A stretch of 64,000 bases of DNA from Butyrivibrio proteoclasticus B316 (GTDB lineage Bacteria; Bacillota; Clostridia; Lachnospirales; Lachnospiraceae). The notes under the pieces are model-generated. The model was not told the origin of the DNA. It ran no database searches and saw only the letters and a program-made list of their open reading frames with translations. This document shows positions 1 to 8,955 of the stretch, piece by piece. Position 1 is the first letter of the stretch. Every line of letters begins with the position of its first letter. Position numbers and translations under genes: made by a program. Location: contig NC_014387.1 in NCBI RefSeq assembly GCF_000145035.1, positions 1,540,001 to 1,604,000 on the forward strand. Direction: 5' to 3'.

Positions 1-668
<668 letters not shown>

Positions 669-787
669 AAAGAAGGTTAGGAACAAAAGAGGTTAGGATT
701 TAGATTATCAGTGTTCGGTTTTGAAGGTACGATTTGTACAAATTTAAACGAAATTTGAAATATATAAAATACTTATAAATGAAATCT

Positions 788-818
788 TAAAAGACGGTCA
801 AATGGCCGTCTTTTTCGT
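788..818 (+). terminator. Rho-independent terminator of the rRNA operon
   Basis: An inverted repeat GACGGT / GCCGTC, flanked by A-rich and T-rich arms that extend the pairing, is followed by a T-tract. It lies about 120 bases after the 23S end, with no recognisable RNA gene in between (669-787 is AT-rich spacer). Confidence 0.85.
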
Positions 819-951
819 TTTTTTATATTTATTTTCAAAATAGTATGCTATACTAAATGAGGATATTTAAATAATTTTGTATCGGTTTTATGTTATTTTT
901 TATCCATAAATGCAGTGAAACTCAACTATTCTAATTTCGTGAGGTGAGAGA

Positions 952-1851
952 ATGGAATCAAAGATCTTGCTTGAAAGTGGTAACAATGAGTTAGAAGTTC
1001 TTGAATTTAAAATCGATGATCATTGCTATGGAATCAACGTAGCAAAAATCAAAGAGATTATCGTGTATCAGGAGGTTACTCCTGTACCTAATGCACATCC
1101 TAGTATAGAAGGTATCTTTATGCCGCGTGATACTATGATCACTGCTATCGACCTTAGAAACTGCTTGCAACGTGGTGCTTCTAAAGCAGGTGGCCTTTTT
1201 ATTATCACTAATTTCAACAAGCTTGATATTGCCTTCCATGTTGATTCCGTAGTTGGAATTCATAGAGTTTCATGGGCAGATATTATTAAACCTAACGCTA
1301 CAATTTCAAAAGCTGAAGAAAGTATTTCAACCGGTATCATTAAGTTTGAGAACCAGCTTATCATTATTCTCGATTTTGAGAAGATTGTATCTGACATTAA
1401 TCCTAATACAGGACTTAATATGGATGCGCTTGGTGACATTGGTTCCAGACCTAGAAATGAAGTGCCTATTGTTCTTGCAGAAGATTCGCAGCTTCTGAAT
1501 AAGCTTATAGTAGATTCACTTAATAAAGCAGGATATAATAATGTGAGACACTTTGAGAATGGTAAGCTTGCATACGACTATATCAAGGCTTGTAAGGACA
1601 GAAATGAGCTTGATAAGATCAAATGCATCATTACAGATATTGAGATGCCTATCATGGATGGTCATAGACTTACAAAGCTTGTAAAGAGCGATGATGCCAC
1701 AAAGGATATTCCGCTTATTATTTTCTCTTCACTTGTAAACGAGGAGATGAGAAGAAAGGGCGAATCTTTGGGTGCAGACAGGCAGCTTTCCAAACCTGAA
1801 ATTGGTAACCTTGTTTCTGTAATTGATGAACTCGTTAATGCAGGCGGCTGA
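952..1851 (+). CDS. cheV: Chemotaxis coupling protein CheV (CheW domain plus receiver)
   Basis: CheV couples chemoreceptors to the CheA kinase and tunes adaptation through its phosphorylatable receiver. The 299-residue protein has a CheW-like domain at about residues 14-150, starting with ELEVLEFKIDDHCYGINV. A response-regulator receiver spans about 172-296. Receiver landmarks are the acidic pair E177/D178, phospho-acceptor D229 (in ITDIEMP), S259/S260 and K281. Length and domain order fit CheV, and no output domain is present. The start has GTGAGGTGAGAG just upstream. It is the first gene after the rRNA operon and is not part of a che/fla cluster here, but it implies a chemotactic and probably flagellated cell. 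A long-loop terminator follows. Confidence 0.93.
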   Translation: MESKILLESGNNELEVLEFKIDDHCYGINVAKIKEIIVYQEVTPVPNAHPSIEGIFMPRDTMITAIDLRNCLQRGASKAGGLFIITNFNKLDIAFHVDSVVGIHRVSWADIIKPNATISKAEESISTGIIKFENQLIIILDFEKIVSDINPNTGLNMDALGDIGSRPRNEVPIVLAEDSQLLNKLIVDSLNKAGYNNVRHFENGKLAYDYIKACKDRNELDKIKCIITDIEMPIMDGHRLTKLVKSDDATKDIPLIIFSSLVNEEMRRKGESLGADRQLSKPEIGNLVSVIDELVNAGG

Positions 1852-1866
1852 CGATTACTGACTTAA

Positions 1867-1932
1867 ACTCCCCTTTGTTGACTCAGTTTACATATAATGT
1901 GTCTAACTGTTTCAATAGGGGGAGTATTTTTA
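1867..1932 (+). terminator. Long-loop terminator after cheV, overlapping the leader of the next gene
   Basis: ACTCCCC (1867-1873) pairs with GGGGAGT (1919-1925), with an inner CAGTT/AACTG stem (1884-1888 / 1905-1909), followed by ATTTTTATT. It ends about 30 bases before the next start codon, so it terminates cheV and could also attenuate readthrough into the downstream genes. Confidence 0.65.
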
Positions 1933-1962
1933 TTATATTATTTATTCAGGAGTTTAAGTTGT

Positions 1963-2781
1963 ATGGAACAAAGGCTATCAGAGCTGATAGAAAAGGCTGA
2001 CCAGTGTATTATTGGAATCGGAAGCGAGTGGAATTGGGTTAAATCGGGGATCAATGGGGATTGTAGATATAGCCAGATCTTAGAGTATTGTAAACAAGAG
2101 GGTAATCAATGGATTCTACCAATCGTAGAATATGAATTCGCCTATTATAATAATGACAACAGAATAGAAGAAGCTTATAAAGGATTGAGAAAGCTTATTG
2201 GAGATAAGAAATATTTTCTTGTAAGTGATCTTTTCTTACAGGATGCTTTGTTATATGGCTTTGACATAAGCAAGGTTGTTTATCCATGTGGTAACTATAT
2301 GTATTTACAATCTACAAATGATAAGGATCCATTATTGGAAGCACAGAAGGTTCCTGAATTCATGGAGATTGTAAATAGCATACATAAGATTATTACGGAA
2401 TTGGATGGAAATATCGGTGAAGATAGTGTCTTTTCTAAACCATTTTCTGAAGGAAAAGAACTATATCTTAACCAAAAACGTACGGAATATAGTAAAATAA
2501 TATATAATGAGAGTTCATATAAAGGAAGATGGGATGAGTATATGCAGTATTTATCCAGAACACTTAACTCTAATCTTCTTATTATAGAACTTGGCGTGGG
2601 GCTGGAGCACCCTACAGTTGTTAGATGGCCATTTGAAAAGGTTACTTTTATAAATAAAAAAGCCCATTTTGTAAGAGTTCACGAGAAATTATATCATCAT
2701 ACACCGGAAATTGGAGACAAGACTGATTCTATTCAGATGAATTCGGTTGATTTCATTTTGCAGGAGAGCAAAGATTTATGA
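1963..2781 (+). CDS. Sir2-like domain protein, divergent
   Basis: A 272-residue cytosolic protein that resembles the SIR2-like NAD-binding fold seen in Lachnospiraceae. A hydrophobic strand plus glycine loop, IIGIGSE, sits at about residues 16-22. PCGNYMYLQ lies near 108-116. A C-terminal segment IIELGVGLEHPTVVRWPFE near 207-225 looks like the late conserved block of that family. The canonical sirtuin catalytic histidine and GAGAS/NID motifs are not evident, so deacetylase activity should not be assumed. The ATG at 1963 is preferred to one at 1897 because AGGAG lies just before it and the upstream extension overlaps the cheV terminator. Its stop overlaps the next start by 4 bases, so the two are translationally coupled. 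Confidence 0.5.
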   Translation: MEQRLSELIEKADQCIIGIGSEWNWVKSGINGDCRYSQILEYCKQEGNQWILPIVEYEFAYYNNDNRIEEAYKGLRKLIGDKKYFLVSDLFLQDALLYGFDISKVVYPCGNYMYLQSTNDKDPLLEAQKVPEFMEIVNSIHKIITELDGNIGEDSVFSKPFSEGKELYLNQKRTEYSKIIYNESSYKGRWDEYMQYLSRTLNSNLLIIELGVGLEHPTVVRWPFEKVTFINKKAHFVRVHEKLYHHTPEIGDKTDSIQMNSVDFILQESKDL

Positions 2782-5393
2782 GTTCTGACGATGAAAAATA
2801 TCTCGACAGTCTTTTAAATTCTGCACAATCGAATAAAGACCCGCAATCTGCTCTTAGTAGAATGTCACCTAAGGGTAAGTCGGATGGTGATACCTTTGGT
2901 TCAAGTAATAGCGGACCAGAGGATATTGCTGAGCTTGTAGATAATGCCAATGGAAATGATGATCTAAATGAAATTGGAAAGTTATTGAATGACCTCGATA
3001 GTGGTGTGGCAGTTGACAGTAAGATGGCAGACCTCTTAGATGGGATTGAGTCTGCTACTGATCCTTCCATTCCACTTTTTACTGTGGGCAATGAACGTTC
3101 TGCTTCGGATACTAGAGATCCTGAAGAAATAGCTTTAGATGAGGCTATAGCTGATGCAGAAAGGCTTGAGGCAGAAATTCAAAGTGGAAAGTTTAATGAT
3201 GCTCAATCTACAGATGACAAGCCCGCTCCTTTAGTTGACCTAGAGGAGGGGGATGATGCCCTTTCGGAAATGGCTCCTGAAGTTATCCTTCCGGAGGATA
3301 ATGTAGTCACTATAGAAAATAGTGGCTCAGACGCTAACGAAACTCCGGAGGAAATTCTGACAGACTTGCTTGACGATATGCCCGGTGATAGTCTGACTTC
3401 TGTTCCTGATGAATCTGTTCAGGACAGTCTTAATGATGTGCTAGATAATATGCAGGAAACTGCAGAGGATTTATCTGCCAGTCTTGATGGTATGGAGGAT
3501 AATACCAGTAACACCCTTGAAAGTATAGATACACTTGACAATATTGATAATTTATCATTAGAAGATATAGAAAAAGCGATAGATGCGGTTGGAAGTTCTG
3601 TACCAGATACAGATTCTGTTGGCGAACTTGCACTAGAGGAACCAGAAGTATCAGAGCCTTCGTTAGAAGAGCTTTCTTTGGAGGAACCTTCTATATCAGA
3701 GCCTTCATTAGAAGATCTTTCCATGCAAGAACCAAAGTTACCTGATACTTCATTAGAAGAAATGGCTTTAGAAGAACCTTCTGCCGAGAACCCGGAAGGA
3801 ATAGATGAAGCTTTGGCTAGTGCTACAGTAGATGAATCAGAGTTAAATGAGTTATCTCTTGATGAACTTTCAATAGAAGAGCCTGTGCCTGAAAATGATG
3901 AAACTCAGGCGGCTGAGCAGGGTATTTCTGAAGAAACTGCTGGCATTGATGATGCTCCGGAGGCAGTACAGGATGAAGCAGCAACTTCTGAGGAAGGAGC
4001 AGATGAGTCATTAGATGATCTGGCTCTAGAAGGATTTACACTAGACGGCGGTGAACCATCTGATGATATATCCTTGGCAGAGATGGAAGCTCAAATGTCC
4101 GGAATGGATGATTCTGCTTTGGAAGAAACACCGGAAGCACCTTCAGAAGAACCTGCTACAGAAGCTTCTGATAATATTGAAGACGAGTTTAGCCTTGATA
4201 ATATGGAAGCCAGTCTTGATACTCTTATGGGTGATGAAGCAAGCGCTGAAGATTCAACAGCCGGAGAAGTTGCAGAAGTTTCATCAGCTGATGAAGCTTT
4301 GGGCGAGAATTCTGACAAATCCGGTGATGAAGATGTAGATATGTCAGATCTTGATGCTCTGATGAACAGTCTTGCAAGTGATGAAATCGAGGATATAGAG
4401 AGTACGGCTGCTCAGGATGAAGAAGCTGGCGTTTCTGAGGAAGAGGAGCTTCCTAAAGAAGATATTTTAGGAGCCTTGACTGAGGAAGGCTTTGATGATG
4501 GTGAAGCTGAACCTTCACTTGATGAGCTTGCCTCTATACCCGAGAGAAGCAGAGATGACGATGAGCCTGAAGATAATGGCAAGAAAGGTAAGAAAGCCAA
4601 AAAGGATAAAAAAGATAAGAAAGGTCTGGGAGCATTTCTTTCCAAGCTGTTCCATACTCTTACAGATGAGGATGAAGAAAATGAAGGGCTTGCAAGCCTG
4701 ACAGATGAAAATCAGACTGTTCTTAATGAACTTGCAGGAGACGAGAAGCCCAAGAAGGAAAAGAAAAAGAAGGAGAAAAAACCTAAAAAGGAAAAGCCTC
4801 CAAAGGAAAAGAAGCCTAAGAAAGAAAAGCCTCCAAAGCCTAAAAAGGAAAAGAAGCCAAAGCCTCCTAAGGATCCGGGTGTTCCTGAAAAGGCAATGTC
4901 TCCTAAAAAAATTGCTATATCAGGTATTTTTGCAGCAAGTATAGGAATCTTCTTTATGATCCCTGTTTTAGTACTTCCTGACAGAATAGCAAATGAAAAG
5001 GCAGCTACAGCCTATACTCATAAAGAATATACAACTGCATATAAAATGCTCTATGGCAAGGAAAGAACTGAGGATCAGACTGTTATTTATGAACAGTCAA
5101 GAGTTCTTGCCTGGGCAGAGAGATATTTGGCCGGATACGAGAATTACGTTGCTATGAATATGGAGGAAGAAGCCCTTGATATGCTCCTTATGGGAATGAG
5201 AAATAAAGGGGATCTTTTGGAAGAAGCAGCTAAATTCAATGTTGAAATTCAGGTTCAGAGTGTGTACGATAATATAGAATCGTTGCTTTCAACTAATTAC
5301 GGATTAACGGAGTCAGATATTTCTGAGATTAATTCTATTAAAAAAGAGAGAGACTATACTATAAGGTTAATGGAAATAGTAGGAACTCTGTAG
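2778..5393 (+). CDS. Very acidic, low-complexity single-pass membrane protein of unknown function
   Basis: I do not recognise the function. The 871-residue protein has four zones. Residues 1 to about 590 are extremely rich in Asp, Glu and Ser, with imperfect repeats of the type SEPSLEELSLEEP around 280-340. Residues about 595-705 hold a Lys-rich stretch with KKEKPPKEKKPKKEKPP-like repeats. One membrane segment lies at about 712-734 (IAISGIFAASIGIFFMIPVL). A C-terminal 135-residue helical domain follows. By the positive-inside rule the long acidic tail should be cytoplasmic and the C-terminal domain external. ATGA overlap with the Sir2-like gene indicates co-expression. Reading frames opposite this region are composition artefacts. 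Confidence 0.85.
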   Translation: MSSDDEKYLDSLLNSAQSNKDPQSALSRMSPKGKSDGDTFGSSNSGPEDIAELVDNANGNDDLNEIGKLLNDLDSGVAVDSKMADLLDGIESATDPSIPLFTVGNERSASDTRDPEEIALDEAIADAERLEAEIQSGKFNDAQSTDDKPAPLVDLEEGDDALSEMAPEVILPEDNVVTIENSGSDANETPEEILTDLLDDMPGDSLTSVPDESVQDSLNDVLDNMQETAEDLSASLDGMEDNTSNTLESIDTLDNIDNLSLEDIEKAIDAVGSSVPDTDSVGELALEEPEVSEPSLEELSLEEPSISEPSLEDLSMQEPKLPDTSLEEMALEEPSAENPEGIDEALASATVDESELNELSLDELSIEEPVPENDETQAAEQGISEETAGIDDAPEAVQDEAATSEEGADESLDDLALEGFTLDGGEPSDDISLAEMEAQMSGMDDSALEETPEAPSEEPATEASDNIEDEFSLDNMEASLDTLMGDEASAEDSTAGEVAEVSSADEALGENSDKSGDEDVDMSDLDALMNSLASDEIEDIESTAAQDEEAGVSEEEELPKEDILGALTEEGFDDGEAEPSLDELASIPERSRDDDEPEDNGKKGKKAKKDKKDKKGLGAFLSKLFHTLTDEDEENEGLASLTDENQTVLNELAGDEKPKKEKKKKEKKPKKEKPPKEKKPKKEKPPKPKKEKKPKPPKDPGVPEKAMSPKKIAISGIFAASIGIFFMIPVLVLPDRIANEKAATAYTHKEYTTAYKMLYGKERTEDQTVIYEQSRVLAWAERYLAGYENYVAMNMEEEALDMLLMGMRNKGDLLEEAAKFNVEIQVQSVYDNIESLLSTNYGLTESDISEINSIKKERDYTIRLMEIVGTL

Positions 5394-5429
5394 AGGGCAT
5401 CGAACTTTAAATTTGGAGGTTGATGCCAC

Positions 5430-6047
5430 ATGGTAGCAATTATTGATTATGATGCAGGCAATATCAGGAGCGTTGAGAAAGCTTTTTCTTATCTTGGTGC
5501 CAACACTATAGTAACCAGAGATTCAAAAGAGATTCTCAGAGCTGACCATGTTGTTTTACCCGGTGTAGGTGCTTTTGGCGATGCCATGAGCCGCATAAAT
5601 GAATATGATCTGAAATCTACAATCATGAGTGTTGTGGATAAAGAAATCCCATTTTTGGGAATATGCCTGGGCCAACAGCTCTTGTTTGATTCAAGTGAAG
5701 AATCAAAAGGAGTTAGTGGCCTGGGCATTTTACGTGGAGAAATAGTAAGTATTCCTAAGACAGATTCTATGGGAAATACATATAAGATTCCCCAGATTGG
5801 ATGGAACAGTCTCGATTTTCCAAGAGAAGGAAGATTGTTTAAGGGGATTGATCAGGGAGCATATGTTTACTTTGTACACTCTTATTACTTAAGAGCTGCT
5901 GACAGAAATATAGTAACTGCAACTACAGATTATTCAGTCACTGTAGATGCTTCTGTTGAATCAGGAAATGTCTTTGCATGTCAGTTCCATCCGGAGAAAA
6001 GTGCGGATGTAGGAATGCAGATTTTGAAGAACTTTCTTGAAGTTTGA
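5430..6047 (+). CDS. hisH: Imidazole glycerol phosphate synthase subunit HisH
   Basis: This is the glutaminase subunit of imidazole glycerol phosphate synthase, which supplies ammonia to HisF in histidine biosynthesis. The 205-residue class I glutamine amidotransferase has the nucleophile C79 in GICLGQQ and H187/E189 in FHPEKS. The oxyanion-region motif PGVGAFGDAM is at 44-53. The start follows GGAGG at proper distance. hisF begins 17 bases after its stop, so the two subunits are co-translated. No other his genes are in the window, so the pathway is split across the chromosome. Confidence 0.97.
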   Translation: MVAIIDYDAGNIRSVEKAFSYLGANTIVTRDSKEILRADHVVLPGVGAFGDAMSRINEYDLKSTIMSVVDKEIPFLGICLGQQLLFDSSEESKGVSGLGILRGEIVSIPKTDSMGNTYKIPQIGWNSLDFPREGRLFKGIDQGAYVYFVHSYYLRAADRNIVTATTDYSVTVDASVESGNVFACQFHPEKSADVGMQILKNFLEV

Positions 6048-6064
6048 TTTGGGAGGATGAATAA

Positions 6065-6826
6065 GTGCTGACAAAACGTATTATTCCGTGCCTTGATGTT
6101 AATAATGGAAGAGTAGTTAAGGGAGTTAAATTTGTAGATTTAATCGATGCCGGAGACCCGGTGCTTGTTGGAGAAGCTTATTCCAAGGCAGGTGCGGATG
6201 AACTTGTTTTTTTGGATATTACAGCTTCAAATGAGAGACGGGCAACTGTAGCCGATATGGTAAGGGAAGTTGCCAAAAAAGTATTCATTCCATTTACAGT
6301 TGGAGGTGGTATCAGAACTGTCGATGATGTGAAGGCAATTCTGAGAGAAGGCGCTGATAAGGTCGCTGTTAATTCAGCTGCGATTGACAGGCCTGAGCTG
6401 ATTTCAGAAGCTGCTGATAAGTTTGGTAGTCAGTGCGTTGTACTTGCCATCGATGCCAAGCGAAGAGAAGATGGCAGTGGATGGAATATATACAAGCATG
6501 GTGGCAGGATCGACATGGGCATTGATGCTATAGAATGGGCTAAAAAAGGTGCCTATCTTGGTGCTGGCGAAATTCTTGTTACCAGCATGGATTGTGATGG
6601 CACCAAGGAAGGCTATGATATTGAGCTTACCAGGCAGATAGCTGAACAGGTTGATATACCTGTTATAGCATCAGGCGGAGCAGGAAAGATGGAGCATTTT
6701 TATGATGCACTTACAAAAGGTAAGGCAGATGCAGCGCTTGCAGCATCTCTTTTCCATTTTAAAGAAATGGAGATAGGCGATCTTAAGCGCTATCTTATGG
6801 ATAAAAAAGTTCCGGTCAGAATATGA
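6065..6826 (+). CDS. hisF: Imidazole glycerol phosphate synthase subunit HisF
   Basis: This is the cyclase subunit, a (beta/alpha)8 barrel that uses ammonia from HisH to close the imidazole ring, giving IGP and AICAR. The 253-residue length is typical. Catalytic D11 ([13 protein letters not shown]) and D130 (LAIDAKRR) are both present, as are the phosphate-binding glycine loops VGGGIRT (79-85) and ASGGAGK. The start codon is GTG, with GGGAGGATG upstream. It forms a two-gene unit with hisH. Confidence 0.97.
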   Translation: MLTKRIIPCLDVNNGRVVKGVKFVDLIDAGDPVLVGEAYSKAGADELVFLDITASNERRATVADMVREVAKKVFIPFTVGGGIRTVDDVKAILREGADKVAVNSAAIDRPELISEAADKFGSQCVVLAIDAKRREDGSGWNIYKHGGRIDMGIDAIEWAKKGAYLGAGEILVTSMDCDGTKEGYDIELTRQIAEQVDIPVIASGGAGKMEHFYDALTKGKADAALAASLFHFKEMEIGDLKRYLMDKKVPVRI

Positions 6827-6895
6827 TCTTGTACTGTCTTTCCTCGAATTATGATTACACGCAAATACTGACATAAATGGAAGGTTTTAACTTAT

Positions 6896-7576
6896 ATGAC
6901 CATGATTTCTAATGACTGGCTTCCTGCGCTTTCCGGGGAGTTTCATAAAGACTATTACAAAAAACTGTTTGAATTTGTTAAAGAGGAATATGCCACTCAT
7001 GTAGTATATCCTCCTTCTGATGACATTTTTAATGCCCTCCACCTGACACCTCTTAAAGATGTCAAGGTATTGATATTGGGGCAGGATCCTTATCACGAAC
7101 CCGGCCAGGCTCACGGGCTGTCTTTTTCTGTTCTGCCGGGAAAGGCAGATACTCCACCTTCTCTGGTCAACATATATAAAGAATTGAATGATGATCTGGG
7201 ATGCTACATACCTGACAATGGATATCTTAAGAAATGGGCGGATCAGGGAGTTTTAATGCTCAACACTGTTTTGACAGTTAGAGCTCATCAGGCCAATTCT
7301 CACAAAGGAAGAGGATGGGAGAACTTTACTGATGCAATTATCAGAGCTGTTAATGAACAGGATAGGCCAATAGTTTATATGCTATGGGGAAAGCCTGCTC
7401 AGATGAAAAAAAGCATGCTCAATAACCCCAAGCATTTGATATTAGAGGCACCACATCCAAGCCCATTATCGGCTTATAGAGGATTCTTTGGTTGTAAACA
7501 TTTTAGTCAGGCAAATGACTTTTTGCAGAAAAATGGCCTTAAGCCAATCGACTGGCAGATAGAAAACATTCACTAA
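6896..7576 (+). CDS. ung: Uracil-DNA glycosylase, family 1
   Basis: Excises uracil from DNA at the start of base excision repair. The 226-residue protein carries the family 1 water-activating motif [18 protein letters not shown] with D64 as catalytic base. The C-terminal [14 protein letters not shown] motif holds the catalytic His and the DNA-intercalating loop. A second in-frame ATG lies two codons downstream (6902) and could also be used. It stands alone between hisF and lysA. Confidence 0.96.
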   Translation: MTMISNDWLPALSGEFHKDYYKKLFEFVKEEYATHVVYPPSDDIFNALHLTPLKDVKVLILGQDPYHEPGQAHGLSFSVLPGKADTPPSLVNIYKELNDDLGCYIPDNGYLKKWADQGVLMLNTVLTVRAHQANSHKGRGWENFTDAIIRAVNEQDRPIVYMLWGKPAQMKKSMLNNPKHLILEAPHPSPLSAYRGFFGCKHFSQANDFLQKNGLKPIDWQIENIH

Positions 7577-7662
7577 TTAGTACTTGCTTTTTGGTGCGTT
7601 AACATGTTAAAGTCTATATTAAATTGTTTAAAACCAAAAGGATATACGAGGAGAGTGCTATT

Positions 7663-8952
7663 ATGAAAAAACCGTTCGTTACTAAGCAGCAGGTTGAAGA
7701 TATTGTTAAAGATTTCCCTACACCATTTTATCTCTATGATGAAAAAGGGCTGGTTGATAATGCCAAGGCAGTATATGATGCCTTTTCCTGGAATAAGGGG
7801 TTTAAAGAGTACTTTGCAGTTAAGGCAACACCCAATCCGGTTTTGATGGAAATCTTAAAGAGCCTTGGATGTGGATTTGATTGTTCATCAGAGACAGAAC
7901 TCATGCTGAGTCAGGCAATTGGTGCAAGCGGAGCAGACATAATGTTTTCCTCCAACGATACTCCTGCGAGAGAATATGCTTATGCAGATAAGCTTGGAGC
8001 AATCATCAATCTGGATGATTTTACACATATTGATTTTCTGGAAGAAACAATAGGTAAGATTCCGGAGACTATTTCATGCAGATATAATCCGGGCGGAGTG
8101 TTCCAGATGAGTAATGGTATCATGGATAATCCCGGAGATTCTAAATATGGTATGACCAAGGATCAGCTCTTTGAGGCATATAAGATACTGCGTTCTAAGG
8201 GAGCCAGGAATTTTGGAATACATGCATTTCTTGCAAGCAACACAGTAACTAATGAGTATTACCCTCAGCTTGCAGGACAGCTGTTTGAGCTTGCTGTGGA
8301 GCTTCAGAAGGAGACTGGTTGTAAGATTGCATTTATCAACCTTTCAGGAGGAGTTGGAATTCCTTATCGTCCTGATCAGGAAGCTAATGATATCAAGGCT
8401 ATCGGTGAAGGAGTAAGGAGGCAGTTTGAGAATATCCTTGTTCCGGCTGGAATGGGCGATGTTTCAATTTTTACCGAAATGGGAAGATTCATGATGGGGC
8501 CTTATGGAGCGCTTGTTACCAAGGCAATTCATGAAAAACATATATACAAGGAATATATAGGTGTTGACGCATGTGCTGTTAACCTTATGCGTCCTGCTAT
8601 GTATGGTTCATATCATCATATCACTGTACTTGGTAAAGAGAATGAGCCTTTAGACCACGTCTACGATGTGACAGGATCACTTTGCGAAAACAACGACAAA
8701 TTCGCTATAGACAGGCAACTTCCAGAAATTGAAATGGGTGATTATCTTTTTATACATGATACAGGCGCACATGGCTATGCAATGGGGTATAATTATAATG
8801 GTAAGCTTAAATGCGCAGAGCTTTTACTCAAGGAAGATGGCTCAGTTCAGATGATCAGAAGAGCAGAAACAGCGAGGGACTATTTTGCAACATTTGATTG
8901 CCTTGAAATTGCAGATAAGCTAAACCATATATTGGAGAGTGAGAGGAACTGA
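7663..8952 (+). CDS. lysA: Diaminopimelate decarboxylase family enzyme (lysA-type)
   Basis: A fold-type III PLP decarboxylase. The best fit is diaminopimelate decarboxylase, the last step of lysine biosynthesis. In this 429-residue protein the PLP lysine is K54 in YFAVKATPNP. LSGGVGIPY is the phosphate-binding loop, CENNDKFA carries the catalytic Cys, and GAHGYAMGYNYNGKL is the C-terminal active-site motif. The loop reads SGG rather than the commonest GGG, so another family member (e.g. carboxynorspermidine-type) cannot be excluded, though length and C-terminus favour LysA. The ATG at 7663 has GAGGAG upstream and is preferred to a TTG at 7624. Confidence 0.88.
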   Translation: MKKPFVTKQQVEDIVKDFPTPFYLYDEKGLVDNAKAVYDAFSWNKGFKEYFAVKATPNPVLMEILKSLGCGFDCSSETELMLSQAIGASGADIMFSSNDTPAREYAYADKLGAIINLDDFTHIDFLEETIGKIPETISCRYNPGGVFQMSNGIMDNPGDSKYGMTKDQLFEAYKILRSKGARNFGIHAFLASNTVTNEYYPQLAGQLFELAVELQKETGCKIAFINLSGGVGIPYRPDQEANDIKAIGEGVRRQFENILVPAGMGDVSIFTEMGRFMMGPYGALVTKAIHEKHIYKEYIGVDACAVNLMRPAMYGSYHHITVLGKENEPLDHVYDVTGSLCENNDKFAIDRQLPEIEMGDYLFIHDTGAHGYAMGYNYNGKLKCAELLLKEDGSVQMIRRAETARDYFATFDCLEIADKLNHILESERN

Positions 8953-8955
8953 TCT

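Noticed and set aside
1897..1962. Upstream ATG extending the Sir2-like protein by 22 residues
   Set aside because: The extension overlaps the terminator hairpin of cheV and lacks a ribosome binding site, whereas ATG 1963 has AGGAG in place.
3419..4645. Several long reading frames opposite or out of frame with the acidic protein gene
   Set aside because: They are Ser- or Leu/Pro-rich mirror images of the GAA/GAT/TCT codon bias and have no starts, domains or ribosome binding sites.
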